Below are positions 26,219 to 34,910 of a DNA stretch of 64,000 nt, in pieces. The stretch spans positions 10,060 through 74,059 of the forward strand of contig CAZYAD010000003.1 in the NCBI GenBank assembly GCA_964646225.1, in the 5' to 3' direction. How positions within the stretch are numbered: position 1 is the first letter of the stretch; each line of letters opens with the position of its first letter. The position numbers were made by a program, and so were the translations under genes. The notes under the pieces are model-generated. The model did not search any database. It had not been told where the DNA came from and worked only from the letters and a program-made list of their open reading frames with translations. Source of the DNA: UBA4644 sp964646225 (GTDB lineage Bacteria; Bacillota; Clostridia; Oscillospirales; Butyricicoccaceae).

Positions 26219-26303
26219 GTTCATAGAGAGAACCAATAGATAAAACGAGAACCATCCCACCGGCACGGCCGGAAAATGGAGCGAAAGCGAGGTCGCGGGG
26301 CTT

Positions 26304-27203
26304 ATGAACATCAGCCTGAAGCAGTTGGAGATTTTTGTCACCATTGTGGAGTGCGGCAATTTTACCGAGGCAGGCCGCCGTCTGTATCTGGCGCAGTCCA
26401 CCGTCAGCAGCCACATCAGTGCGCTGGAGGACGCCTTGCGGGTGTCGCTGTTCCGCCGGGAGTCCAAGCGCTCCATCGAGCTGACGCCTGACGGCCGGCG
26501 GGTCTATGAATACGCCAAGGATGTGTTGAACAAGTGCGTCGCGCTGGAATCCACCACCATCGGCGAGGCCAAGCGGGATCTGGTGATCGGCGCTTCCTCC
26601 GCACCGGCAAAGGGGCTGCTGCCCCGGCAGGTGCTGCGGTTCACCCGGGAGCATCCGTCCTGCTGCTGTGTGGTGCGGGGCGGCGACAGCGAGCAAGTGC
26701 AGAAGCAGGTGCTGGAGGGAAATGTCCAGCTGGGCTTTGTGGGTAGCACGGACAATCGGCAGTCGCTGGTTTACGAGCGGGTGGCAGAGGATCGTCTGGT
26801 GCTGATCGCCCCCGCTGCGCCCAGGTTTGTCAAGATGCAGGAGCAGGGCGTTCTGGGCAAATCGCTGCTGCGGGAGCCCATGGTCTTCCGGGATCAGGGC
26901 AGCGGCACGCAGAAGATGATCGACAATTACCTCAGCGCACAGGAGATCGACAGCCGTGCCCTTCAGGTGCGGCATTATGTGTCCGACCCGGAACTGCTGC
27001 AGGAGCTGGTGGTGCTGGGGGCGGGTGTTTCCATCGTTTCTGCGCTGGCAGCCTGCGAGCGGGTGAGTGCCGGCAAGCTGGTGGCCTTTGAGCTGGAGGA
27101 GCAGCCAGTCTATCGACATATTTATATGGTCTATCGTAAAAAAGGTGCCCTTTCGGAGTTGGCCAAGGCCTTTGCCGAGCAGGTGCGTAAGTCCACCCTG
27201 TAG
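26304..27203 (+). CDS. LysR-family transcriptional regulator
   Basis: A 299-residue regulator. The N-terminal winged helix-turn-helix covers about residues 3-65 (LKQLEIFVTIVECGNFTEAG, then LYLAQSTVSSHISALE), and the rest is the type 2 periplasmic-binding-like effector domain (for example VIGASSAPAKGLLP, VFRDQGSGTQKMID, GAGVSIVS). Its target genes are not evident: upstream lies a decayed ABC cluster and downstream a convergent macro-domain gene. The N-terminus resembles CysB-like and selenium-associated LysR proteins of Clostridia, but this is a weak resemblance. A promoter and a palindromic site precede it, suggesting autoregulation. Confidence 0.85.
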   Translation: MNISLKQLEIFVTIVECGNFTEAGRRLYLAQSTVSSHISALEDALRVSLFRRESKRSIELTPDGRRVYEYAKDVLNKCVALESTTIGEAKRDLVIGASSAPAKGLLPRQVLRFTREHPSCCCVVRGGDSEQVQKQVLEGNVQLGFVGSTDNRQSLVYERVAEDRLVLIAPAAPRFVKMQEQGVLGKSLLREPMVFRDQGSGTQKMIDNYLSAQEIDSRALQVRHYVSDPELLQELVVLGAGVSIVSALAACERVSAGKLVAFELEEQPVYRHIYMVYRKKGALSELAKAFAEQVRKSTL

Positions 27204-27249
27204 ATCCGGCCCAAACAGGTCGGCGCAAAAACGGAATCTCCAAGCAATA

Positions 27250-27282
27250 AAAGGGATGCTACCGCAAGGCAGCATCCCTTTT
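27250..27282 (+). terminator. Terminator of the LysR gene
   Basis: AAGGGATGCT (27251-27260) pairs with AGCATCCCTT (27271-27280), followed by TT. Confidence 0.75.
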
Positions 27283-27296
27283 CGCAACAGATAAAA

Positions 27297-27327
27297 CGGA
27301 AAACGGCGTGACTTTCGTCACGCCGTC
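27297..27327 (-). terminator. Terminator of the macro-domain gene
   Basis: On the minus strand ACGGCGTGA pairs with TCACGCCGT around a short loop, followed by TTTCCGTTTT. Confidence 0.65.
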
Positions 27328-27398
27328 TCTTGAAAACCAAGGGTTTCCCAATCATTTTTTTGTGTTACAGGCTCCCGTTTTTTGCTCTGCGCTGCGGC

Positions 27399-28385
27399 TC
27401 ACCACATCAGCTGGGGCAGCCCCATGGAGAACAGCAGCTGGTCAGCCTCCAGCACATCAAACCGCTCCTCGGAGATGCAATACTCCACCAGCAGATCCTG
27501 ATCCTCGGTGGCATCCAGGAACAACCGGGCAGAGGCCAGCAGCTGGCGGGTGTAATCCATGTTCAGATGCAGCGCCAGGGCCAGCGCCAGGGCCTGGCTC
27601 TTGGTGGGCATCTGATCTCTCAAAAAGGAGTTGATGCGATGCAGACCCATGTTGGCGCGCCAGCGCAGCTCCTCCAGACTGATGTTGCGGTCGGCCATCA
27701 GCTTCACCAGCGTTCTGGCGAAATCCGACCCCTGCACCAGCTCCTGCTGCAGCAGCTCACGGTCGTCGGGGGGCATCTCCAGCCCGGGCATATGGCCGTA
27801 GCCGGCGCGGTGAACCATCCGGTAGGTGTGGCGATAGGTGGTGTCCTCAAAGGCCTTTTCCAGCCCGCGGGACTTCATAAAGCTGTGCGCAGGGGCGGTC
27901 ACGCTGTCCTCCAGCACGAAGGCATCCTTCGGCAGGAAGGTCAGAATCACAGGCATATCGCCCTCGCGCAGGGCCTCGTGAATGGCCTGAACGGCCACCT
28001 TCAGTGCCTCTGCCGGGGGATAGCCGAAGTTGCCGGCAGAGATCAGGGGGAAGGCCAGACTGTCGCAGCCGGCCTCACGGGCAAGCTGGATGGACTCGCG
28101 GTAGCAGGAGGCCAGCAGCTCGGCCTCGCCCTGCCCGCCGCCCTGCCAGACGGGGCCGACGGTGTGAATGATGTACTTTGCGGGGAGCGCGAAGCCGGGG
28201 GTGATGACGGCCTGTCCCACGGGGCAGGCACCGATCCGGCTGCAGGAAAGCTCAAGACGGCTGCCGGCCGCCTGGAAGATCGCGCCGCAGACGCCGGAAC
28301 CGGGCTGCAGCTTTTCGTTGGCCGCATTGACGATGGCATCGGTGGCCAGCGTCGCGATATCTCCGAACTGAAAACGCAGTGGCAT
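27399..28385 (-). CDS. Macro-domain protein with C-terminal helical (XRE-like) extension
   Basis: A 328-residue protein. Residues 1-165 form a macro domain, which binds or hydrolyses ADP-ribose derivatives: DAIVNAANEKLQPGSGVCGAI carries the ligand-binding Asn and glycine loop, and FPLISAGNFGYP the second binding loop. Residues about 205-328 are a separate helical region (ISLEELRWRANMGLHRINSF has the spacing of a helix-turn-helix) ending in FDVLEADQLLFSMGLPQL. The C-terminal tail resembles a recurring accessory domain fused to various enzymes in Clostridia; that is from memory and untested. The gene has its own promoter and an AGGAGG site eight bases from its ATG. Role: ADP-ribose signalling or removal, target unknown. 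Confidence 0.78.
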   Translation of the reverse strand: MPLRFQFGDIATLATDAIVNAANEKLQPGSGVCGAIFQAAGSRLELSCSRIGACPVGQAVITPGFALPAKYIIHTVGPVWQGGGQGEAELLASCYRESIQLAREAGCDSLAFPLISAGNFGYPPAEALKVAVQAIHEALREGDMPVILTFLPKDAFVLEDSVTAPAHSFMKSRGLEKAFEDTTYRHTYRMVHRAGYGHMPGLEMPPDDRELLQQELVQGSDFARTLVKLMADRNISLEELRWRANMGLHRINSFLRDQMPTKSQALALALALHLNMDYTRQLLASARLFLDATEDQDLLVEYCISEERFDVLEADQLLFSMGLPQLMW

Positions 28386-28418
28386 AGGGGAGTGCCTCCT
28401 TTATCAAATCATGCTTTC

Positions 28419-28447
28419 ATTATAAAGCACACAGGTCTTTTCGTCAA
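28419..28447 (-). promoter_or_regulatory. Promoter of the macro-domain gene
   Basis: On the minus strand: TTGACG at 28447-28442, 17-base spacer, TATAAT at 28424-28419, about 30 bases before the start codon. Confidence 0.75.
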
Positions 28448-28543
28448 TAAAAAAAGAAAAGACAGGAGATTTTTTGTGTTTCCTGCACAGTGGGAGACTG
28501 ATGGTGAACGGCCAGGCCGCCATCGGTCCCTTTCCCCGGCCCC

Positions 28544-29329
28544 TCAGGGCTTCTCCACCACCCACAGGTTGCGGATCTGTCCTGCGATCTGTTCATAATC
28601 CCAGCGGGTCTCTGACCGGGCGATGCTGTTGGGATCGTTGACACACAATAGCCCGTCCTCCAGCCCGGTGAGGACGATAAAATGTCCGGTGGAGGTAAAA
28701 TCCCCCGGCCCCATGGCGCAGATGATGGGGGAGCCGGCCTCCAGATAGCCCCGGATCATGCCCTCCACCAGCGGCAGCTCGGTGGCCCGCAGCCCCAGCT
28801 TGCCTGCTCCCTCTGAGATCAGGGTCCAGGAGGAGCCGTTGCCACGGCGGCAGTAGCCCTCGTCCAGCGCAAAGCGGATCAGATTGTCCGGGGACATGGC
28901 GGGATCCCGCGTCAGGGAAAAGGCCACCATGGAGAGACACACCGGCCCGCATCCGGTGAGCCCGGCCACATCGTCGCCATATTGCAGATACCCCCAGCGC
29001 TTGTCCCATTGGAGGAACAGGGGGACGCCCGGGCAGTCCAGATATTCCGAAAGCTCCACTGCGTGGGGCTGGGCGTGCTCCTCCGGATAGGACAGCACGA
29101 AATCCTCGGTCTCCGGGTTGCGCTCCAGCAGGGCGATGAGGCTTTCGGGCCACAGCCGGTAGGGAGTGCCGGAGGCTTGGGAAAAGGCCATGACGGCCTC
29201 CTCCGCCGGAGTGCAGTGCGTCGGGTCAAAGCGCCATTCCCGCCAGTAGCCCCGCGCGGTGGGATACAGGCATACGGCCAGCGCAGCCGTCAGCACCAGC
29301 ACCACAAGGGCGCGCCAAAGCTTCTTCAT
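28544..29329 (-). CDS. Exported C39-like papain-fold peptidase
   Basis: A 261-residue protein with an N-terminal hydrophobic helix (residues about 5-22) that should export or anchor it. The C-terminal half is a papain-like peptidase of the C39_2 type: oxyanion glutamine Q107 (FLQWDKRWG), catalytic cysteine C127 (TGCGPVCLSM), histidine H216 (TGHFIVL) and the aspartate D232 (VNDPNS). All catalytic positions are present. Such proteins cut peptides or act on the cell wall; the substrate is unknown. The start at 29329 (MKKLWRA) is preceded by GGAGGT; the longer in-frame ATG at 29347 overlaps that site. It has no obvious operon partner. Confidence 0.8.
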   Translation of the reverse strand: MKKLWRALVVLVLTAALAVCLYPTARGYWREWRFDPTHCTPAEEAVMAFSQASGTPYRLWPESLIALLERNPETEDFVLSYPEEHAQPHAVELSEYLDCPGVPLFLQWDKRWGYLQYGDDVAGLTGCGPVCLSMVAFSLTRDPAMSPDNLIRFALDEGYCRRGNGSSWTLISEGAGKLGLRATELPLVEGMIRGYLEAGSPIICAMGPGDFTSTGHFIVLTGLEDGLLCVNDPNSIARSETRWDYEQIAGQIRNLWVVEKP

Positions 29330-29507
29330 AAGAAAAACTACCTCCATCCGGTCTGATGAAGGTAGTTTATCACGAAAAGCTTAAGAATAAACGGGAAAAA
29401 TCCTCAAGATTTTGTTAATGTTCCGCAGGGGGAATGCCGGGGCGGAGCCCCAGCGGAGGGCAGCCGCGAACCCTGGGCCGTGCGCCCGTCGGCTGCGCCG
29501 GCAGTCC

Positions 29508-30473
29508 TCAATACCCCTGCTTCAGATCCACCTGATGCTCCAGCGCCTCGCCGCGGCTCCAGTGCTCCAGATTGCGCAGAAAGATCCCGATCACCAGCTC
29601 ACAGGTCTTTGCCAGAGACATATTGCCCGAAACATGGGGGGTCAGCAGCAGATTGGGGGCATCCCACAGGAAATGGTCGGGGGGCAGCGGCTCCGGGTCG
29701 GCCACATCCAGCGCCGCCCCGGCCAGCTTTCCGGCGCACAGCGCGTCATACAACGCCTGCTGATCCACCGCCGTGCCACGGCCCACATTGATCACATAGG
29801 CATCCTGCGCCATAGCGTCCAGCACCGAAGCGCTGAGCACATTCCGGGTAGACTGGGTGCCGGGCAGACACAGGGCCACCACATCGGCCCCACGGACGGC
29901 CTCCTCCAGCCGGTCGATGGTGTAGACCTCGTCGCACCAGTCGGGCTTCTCCCGCAGCGTGCGCCGCACTCCGCGGACGGTGGCCCCCATCGCCTTGAGC
30001 CTCCGGCCAAAGCTGGAGCCGATATCGCCCATGCCCACCACAGTGACGGTGCTGCCGTAAATGGAGCGGATGTCCCCTAGAATGCCCCAGCCCCGCCGGG
30101 CTACCAGCGCCTGATATTCCGGCATCCGCCGCATCATCATCAGCAGGACGCAGAGCATATGCTCCGCGATGGTGATGCCATACGCGCCGGAGGCGTTGGT
30201 CAGCAGCACCTGCTCCGAGGCAAAGGTGCCCGGCCGGGTGTAGCGATCCACACCGGCAAAGGAGCATTGCAGCCAGCGAAGCCGGGGGCACCGGGCCAGC
30301 AGCTCAGGGGGAAACATCCCGAACAGAAGCTCACAGTCGTCGATGTCCTCCAGCCGCACCTCCTCCCCGTGGAGGAACCGGGGCTCATAGCCCAGGGCGC
30401 GGACGCCCTCTGAGATCATCTGTTCCCAGCGGTCGTTGTAAAAGGAAATATGGATGGCGATGGTGTTGCTCAT
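29508..30473 (-). CDS. D-2-hydroxyacid dehydrogenase family protein
   Basis: A 321-residue NAD(P)-dependent oxidoreductase. The nucleotide-binding loop is VVGMGDIGSSFGRRL and the catalytic Arg, Glu and His are seen in NVGRGT, PEPLP and TPHVSG. It is most like the glyoxylate/hydroxypyruvate-reductase branch, in which the first 100 residues vary; the true 2-keto acid substrate cannot be told. Its start overlaps the stop of the upstream YihY-like gene by ATGA, so the two are probably co-translated although no shared function is obvious. Confidence 0.85.
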   Translation of the reverse strand: MSNTIAIHISFYNDRWEQMISEGVRALGYEPRFLHGEEVRLEDIDDCELLFGMFPPELLARCPRLRWLQCSFAGVDRYTRPGTFASEQVLLTNASGAYGITIAEHMLCVLLMMMRRMPEYQALVARRGWGILGDIRSIYGSTVTVVGMGDIGSSFGRRLKAMGATVRGVRRTLREKPDWCDEVYTIDRLEEAVRGADVVALCLPGTQSTRNVLSASVLDAMAQDAYVINVGRGTAVDQQALYDALCAGKLAGAALDVADPEPLPPDHFLWDAPNLLLTPHVSGNMSLAKTCELVIGIFLRNLEHWSRGEALEHQVDLKQGY

Positions 30474-31303
30474 AGGAATTTCCCCTTTTCTGCATAATCA
30501 GCCAGAATATGATTGAGCTCTCCGCCAAGGATGACCACCACGCCGGTGATGTAAAACCACAGCATCAGGATCATCACGGCGGCCAGAGAGCCGTACAGCA
30601 CGGAGTAACGGGACATATGCCCCACGTAATAGGAAAAGACGGTGGTGGAGAGATACCACAGCACCACGGCAAAACCCGCCCCCGGCAGCGCCTGGGCAAA
30701 GCGATAACGGCCAAAGCCCACCACCGCATACAGCACCGACAGCACCAGAAGGAGATACAGCGGGGCCACCAGTGTCCGCAGCAGGCTCCACAGCCGGATG
30801 AACAGGTCGGGGATGGTGAGATACTGCCCCACCCAGAGCAGCAGATTTTCACTGACCACCGCCAGCACCAGCAGCACCAGCAGAGAGACCAGCAGCAGCA
30901 CGGCGCAGCTCACCGAGGCCACCGCGCCGAACAGGCCCCGCCGCTCCAGCCCATAGGCCCGGGTCAGGGAGCCCAGCAGGGAGGAGATGCTGCGGGAAAC
31001 GGCATATACCGCCAGCACCAGACAGGCATAGAGCAGAAAGTGGGTGTCCAGCCCCTGAATGTAGGTCAGGTAGGTATCCAGAATGCCTGTGAGCTGGGGC
31101 GGCAGCACCAGCGCGTCGGACAGCATATCGGTGGAAAGATGCAGGGTGCTCACCGCCATGTTGACAAAGATCACCATGGGGAACAGGGAGAACAGCAGGT
31201 AATAGGCCAGCTCTGCGGCATCGCGCCCCACCTGATCCCGAAAATAGCGCCGTACCAGCTCGCGGCTGATCCGCAGTAAAAACGGCGCGGAGCGCTCCTT
31301 CAT
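30470..31303 (-). CDS. YihY/virulence factor BrkB family membrane protein
   Basis: A 277-residue protein with about six membrane helices and the family pattern AAELAYYLLFSLFPM near residue 28, followed by SRSISSLLGSLTRAYG and the C-terminal MLWFYITGVVVILGGELNH. These are hallmarks of the YihY/BrkB family (formerly misannotated as RNase BN). The molecular function is not established. The start at 31303 (MKERSAPF) is preceded by AAAGGGGG; the in-frame codon at 31345 has no such site. Confidence 0.85.
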   Translation of the reverse strand: MKERSAPFLLRISRELVRRYFRDQVGRDAAELAYYLLFSLFPMVIFVNMAVSTLHLSTDMLSDALVLPPQLTGILDTYLTYIQGLDTHFLLYACLVLAVYAVSRSISSLLGSLTRAYGLERRGLFGAVASVSCAVLLLVSLLVLLVLAVVSENLLLWVGQYLTIPDLFIRLWSLLRTLVAPLYLLLVLSVLYAVVGFGRYRFAQALPGAGFAVVLWYLSTTVFSYYVGHMSRYSVLYGSLAAVMILMLWFYITGVVVILGGELNHILADYAEKGKFL

Positions 31304-31438
31304 GCTGCGCCCCCTTTCTCTTGCAGAATGGGTATAGTGTATCATATTCGCCGCAAAAAAGAAAGGGGGAAAGAGGAGAACGGGGGGGATCGATCGCGGG
31401 CATTTCCGCAGAAATGCCGGGAGTCCCGCGCCTCTGTC

Positions 31439-31720
31439 CTACGCCCCCTCACCGGTCAGGGAAAAGGTGAACCTGCGGTTTTCCTCCGCGCAGCGGGAAA
31501 GCACCCGCAAAAATCGCCGGGCATATTCCCCCAGCGCGACCTCCAGCGCCGGGGCGTGCTCCAGCACCAGACACACCGGCCCCTCCAGCTCCGACAGACA
31601 GTCGGCCAGCCCGTCCAGATTGCAGCCGCAATAGTCCGGCAGGGAAAGCAGCTCCTTCAGCTGCCGGTGCAGCCCCTCCCGGCTGTCCACGGCGGCACAG
31701 TCCAAAACCCGCAGGGTCAT
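31439..31720 (-). CDS. Barstar-family ribonuclease inhibitor
   Basis: A 93-residue cytoplasmic protein matching barstar. The inhibitory helix is LPDYCGCNLDGLADCL: Y30, N34, D36 and D40 correspond to barstar Y29, N33, D35 and D39, the residues that plug the barnase active site; the barstar Y30 position is C31 here. It starts inside the stop of the RNase gene (ATGA overlap), so inhibitor and enzyme are made together, protecting the cytoplasm before export. Barstar homologues exist without barnase partners, but the partner here makes the function clear. Confidence 0.9.
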   Translation of the reverse strand: MTLRVLDCAAVDSREGLHRQLKELLSLPDYCGCNLDGLADCLSELEGPVCLVLEHAPALEVALGEYARRFLRVLSRCAEENRRFTFSLTGEGA

Positions 31721-32271
31721 TGCGCCTCACCTCCGTAAAGCAACGTAAAGCTCTCGTAGTGATCCCCGGTATAGTAGATCAGCCCATCGTTGGAATAGAC
31801 GATGCGCTTGGTGCCCCGGGAGGTCTGTCCCACGGTGTCGATGTCGCATTCCAGCCATTCCCGGCCGGGCGCATCGGGCAAAAGTCCCTCGTAATTGCCA
31901 AAGCTGCTGCCGCCGATGGCTCTGCCGGGAGCCTGGGCGTCCAGCGGGCCGCCCTCCCAGCCGTACTGACTGCGGGCGTCGGCCTTGGTCACGAAATTAT
32001 CCGGCAGACGGCCGTACAGATGCAGATACAGTGCCACGCTGTCCCGGTCATCGTACCAGCCGTCTGCGGGCAGAGTCTCCTCCGCCGGGGGCGCCTGACT
32101 GTCGGGAAGGGCCTCCTCCGGCGTGGAGGGAGAGGCATCAACGGTGTCCTCCGGCAGGGCGGAGGACACTGCGCCCAGCACATCCAGCGCCAGCTCCGCA
32201 TCTGCCTGAGAGCAGGCCGCCAGTGAAAGCAGCAGCAGCGCCGCCAGCAAAAGGGAAAGCCATCGTTTCAT
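31717..32271 (-). CDS. Barnase-like extracellular ribonuclease (predicted lipoprotein)
   Basis: A 184-residue RNase. A signal peptide (MKRWLSLLLAALLLLSLAAC) ends in a lipobox with C20, predicting attachment to the outer face of the membrane, unlike freely secreted barnase. A variable Pro/Glu-rich spacer (about 45-70) leads to the barnase fold: LPDNFVTKADAR, PGRAIGGSSFGNYEG, then catalytic E141 (EWLECDID), R152, R156 and H171 (GDHYESF), equivalent to barnase E73, R83, R87 and H102. All key residues are present, so it should be active. ATG at 32271 is chosen (GAGGTG upstream); a GTG three codons earlier is possible. The barstar gene follows. Confidence 0.9.
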   Translation of the reverse strand: MKRWLSLLLAALLLLSLAACSQADAELALDVLGAVSSALPEDTVDASPSTPEEALPDSQAPPAEETLPADGWYDDRDSVALYLHLYGRLPDNFVTKADARSQYGWEGGPLDAQAPGRAIGGSSFGNYEGLLPDAPGREWLECDIDTVGQTSRGTKRIVYSNDGLIYYTGDHYESFTLLYGGEAQ

Positions 32272-32303
32272 ATTCAGCACCTCATTTTCCGTTGTGTACC
32301 CTT

Positions 32304-32332
32304 ATTATAGGAAACTCCCCGGAGAAAAGCAA
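32304..32332 (-). promoter_or_regulatory. Promoter of the RNase-barstar pair
   Basis: On the minus strand: TTGCTT at 32332-32327, 17-base spacer, TATAAT at 32309-32304, about 30 bases before the RNase start. Confidence 0.75.
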
Positions 32333-32423
32333 GTGCCGGCAGGGGGAAGGCGTGATTGGAAGCTTGTGGGCTTTCCGCCGGCCTTCCCTTCCCGTACGGG
32401 CAAGGAAGGCAACTGCGGAACGC

Positions 32424-32449
32424 AAAAAAGGCCGCCCGAAGGCGGCCCT
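32424..32449 (-). terminator. Terminator of the argGHF operon
   Basis: On the minus strand GGCCGCC pairs with GGCGGCC around a TTCG loop and is followed by six T, 17 bases after the argF stop. Confidence 0.88.
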
Positions 32450-32466
32450 TGCAGGGGCTTTTCCGC

Positions 32467-33462
32467 TTACAGCGTAGCGGCCATGACGGCCTTGATGGTG
32501 TGCATCCGGTTTTCGGCCTGCTGAAAGACAATGGACTGTGGACCCTCGAACACCTCGTCGGTTACCTCCAGACAATCCAGCCCGAATTTCTCGCAGACCT
32601 CCCGGCCCACCACCGTCTTTTTGTCGTGATAGGCGGGCAAACAGTGCATAAAGACCGCCTTCGGCCCGGCAATATCCATCAGCTCCTGGGTGATGCGATA
32701 GGGCAGCAGATCGTGGATGCGCTGGGCCCAGATCTCATCGGCCTCGCCCATGGAGACCCACACATCGGTGTACAGCACCTGCGCCCCACGGGCAGCATCC
32801 CGGGGATCCTCCACAAACTCCAGCACCGCGCCGGTCTGGGCAGCGATGCTCCGGCAGGTCTCCACCAGCTTGGGATCGGGGAAGTATTCTTTAGGGGAGC
32901 ACACAACAAAGTGCATCCCCATCTTGGCGCAGCCCACCATCAGGGAATTGCCCATGTTGTAGCGGGCATCGCCGTAGTACACATATTTGACCCCCTGCAG
33001 GGTGCCGAACCGCTCCTTCACCGTGAGGAAATCCGCCAGGATCTGGGTGGGATGGGCCTCGTCCGTCAGGCCATTCCACACCGGGACGGTGGCGTATTTC
33101 GCCAGCTCCTCCACCGTCTCCTGCCCGTAGCCCCGGTACTCAATGCCATCGAACATAGAGGAGAGCACCCGCGCGGTGTCGGGGATGGACTCCTTTTTGC
33201 CCAGCTGGGAGCCGGAATCCAGGTAGGTGACATGGATGCCCAGGTCATGCCCGGCCACCTCGAAGCTGCATCGGGTTCGGGTGGAGGTCTTCTCGAAGAT
33301 CAGGGCGATGTTTTTGCCCTCAAAATAGCGGTGGGGGATCCCGGCCCGCTTGAGGGCCTTGAAGCCGGCGGCGGTGTCCACCAGCTCGGCGATCTCCTGC
33401 GGGGAGACATCCAGCAGCTTGAGGAAATCCTTCCCCTGCATGGTCTTTTTCAGGTTCAGCAT
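32467..33462 (-). CDS. argF: Ornithine carbamoyltransferase
   Basis: A 331-residue enzyme joining carbamoyl phosphate and ornithine to citrulline in arginine synthesis. The carbamoyl-phosphate loop is EKTSTRTRCSFEVA, followed by HPTQILADFL and the ornithine-binding HCLPAYHD. Length and sequence match anabolic OTCase; a catabolic ArcB cannot be separated by sequence alone, but cotranscription with argG and argH supports the biosynthetic role. It lies 49 bases downstream of argH and is the last gene of the transcript. Confidence 0.95.
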   Translation of the reverse strand: MLNLKKTMQGKDFLKLLDVSPQEIAELVDTAAGFKALKRAGIPHRYFEGKNIALIFEKTSTRTRCSFEVAGHDLGIHVTYLDSGSQLGKKESIPDTARVLSSMFDGIEYRGYGQETVEELAKYATVPVWNGLTDEAHPTQILADFLTVKERFGTLQGVKYVYYGDARYNMGNSLMVGCAKMGMHFVVCSPKEYFPDPKLVETCRSIAAQTGAVLEFVEDPRDAARGAQVLYTDVWVSMGEADEIWAQRIHDLLPYRITQELMDIAGPKAVFMHCLPAYHDKKTVVGREVCEKFGLDCLEVTDEVFEGPQSIVFQQAENRMHTIKAVMAATL

Positions 33463-33511
33463 AGCATTCGGTTCCTTTCTGTCGGGGGATCGAGTAAAAA
33501 GGGAAAGGGCT

Positions 33512-34891
33512 TTACAGCCCTTCCACAGCTTTGGCTAAAAAGGCGAACTGGGCGTCCAGCGACGGGGCGCTGACGCTGCCGGGGGAGGTGCGCTGGGCCA
33601 CACAGGTCTCCAGCGAGATGGCCTCGAACAGATCGTCGGTAAACAGGGGGGAGTGAGCCTGATAATCGGCCAGCGGCAGGGTCTCCAGTACCAGATTTTT
33701 CGCGGTGCATTCCGCCACGAGCTGCCCCACCAGCTTATAGGCGGCCCGGAAGGGCAGCCCCTTGCGCACCAGATAGTCGGCAAGGTCGGTGGCGTTGATA
33801 AAGCCCTTTGCCGCCGCCTGGCGCATATTCTCCCGGTGGATAGTCATGGTGGCGATCATGGGGGCCATCACCTGCAGGCACTGCTTCGCGGTGTCCACGC
33901 TGTCAAACAGCCCCTCCTTGTCCTCCTGCATATCCTTGTTATAGGCCAGCGGCAGGCCCTTGAGCATGGTCAGAAGGCCCATCAGGTTGCCATAGACCCG
34001 GCCGGTCTTGCCCCGGATCAGCTCTGCCATGTCGGCGTTCTTCTTCTGGGGCATGATGGAGGAGCCGGTGGTGTAGGCGTCGTCCAGCTCCACATAGCGG
34101 AACTCCCAGGAGCACCACAGGATCAGCTCCTCCGACAGGCGGGAAAGGTGCATCATCAAAATGGCGATGGCCGAGCAGGCCTCCACTGCGAAATCCCGGT
34201 CGGAAACGCCGTCGATGCTGTTGAGGGTGTAGCCCTCCATGCCCAGCGTCCGGGCGGTCAGCTCCCGGTCGATGGGATAGGTGGTGCCGGCCAGTGCGCC
34301 GGAGCCCAGTGGCGATACATTGGCCCGCTTTGCGCAGTCGGCCAGACGGCCCAGATCCCGCTCCAGCATCATGCCATAAGCCAGCAGCTGGTGGGCGAAC
34401 ACGATGGGCTGGGCCCGCTGCAGGTGGGTGTAGCCGGGGACGATGGCGTCCCGGCAGTCCTGGGCCTTGGCGCAGATGGCCCGGATCAGCTCTGCGGTGA
34501 GCCCGCGGAGGGCTGCCAGCTCCTTCCGCAGCCAGAGGCGCAGATCCAGCGCCACCTGATCGTTGCGGCTGCGGGCGGTGTGCAGGCGCTTGCCCGCCTC
34601 GCCGATGCGCCGGGTCAGCTCGGCCTCGTGGAACATATGGATATCCTCGGCGGTGGGGTCGATCTCCAGCTTTCCGCTTTTCAGATCCTGCAGGATGCTT
34701 TCCAGCCCCGCGAGGATGGCCTCGGTGTCGGCGGGAGAGTTGATGCCCTGCGCCCCCAGCATGGCCGCGTGGGCCATGCTGCCGGTCAGATCCTCCTCAA
34801 ACAGCCGCTGGTCAAAGCGGATGGAGGAATTGAAGTCATCCGCGAGCTGATCCAGCTGTTTGGCGGCGCGGCCCGCCCAGAGCTTTTCCAT
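33512..34891 (-). CDS. argH: Argininosuccinate lyase
   Basis: A 459-residue enzyme of the fumarase/aspartase superfamily that releases fumarate and arginine from argininosuccinate. The superfamily signature is GSSIMPQKKNADMAELI; other blocks are LHTARSRNDQVALDLRL and GYTHLQRAQPIVFAHQ. Start at 34891 (MEKLWAGRA) has GAGGT upstream; the long upstream frame extension is inside argG. It begins 19 bases after argG, completing citrulline-to-arginine conversion. Confidence 0.95.
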   Translation of the reverse strand: MEKLWAGRAAKQLDQLADDFNSSIRFDQRLFEEDLTGSMAHAAMLGAQGINSPADTEAILAGLESILQDLKSGKLEIDPTAEDIHMFHEAELTRRIGEAGKRLHTARSRNDQVALDLRLWLRKELAALRGLTAELIRAICAKAQDCRDAIVPGYTHLQRAQPIVFAHQLLAYGMMLERDLGRLADCAKRANVSPLGSGALAGTTYPIDRELTARTLGMEGYTLNSIDGVSDRDFAVEACSAIAILMMHLSRLSEELILWCSWEFRYVELDDAYTTGSSIMPQKKNADMAELIRGKTGRVYGNLMGLLTMLKGLPLAYNKDMQEDKEGLFDSVDTAKQCLQVMAPMIATMTIHRENMRQAAAKGFINATDLADYLVRKGLPFRAAYKLVGQLVAECTAKNLVLETLPLADYQAHSPLFTDDLFEAISLETCVAQRTSPGSVSAPSLDAQFAFLAKAVEGL

Positions 34892-34910
34892 AAAATGACC
34901 TCGCAATCGT

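Noticed and set aside
29400..29507. GC-rich repeats after the hydroxyacid dehydrogenase gene as a terminator
   Set aside because: A small GGGGC/GCCCC hairpin exists, but there is no T tract on the minus strand and the pairing is short, so I did not call it.
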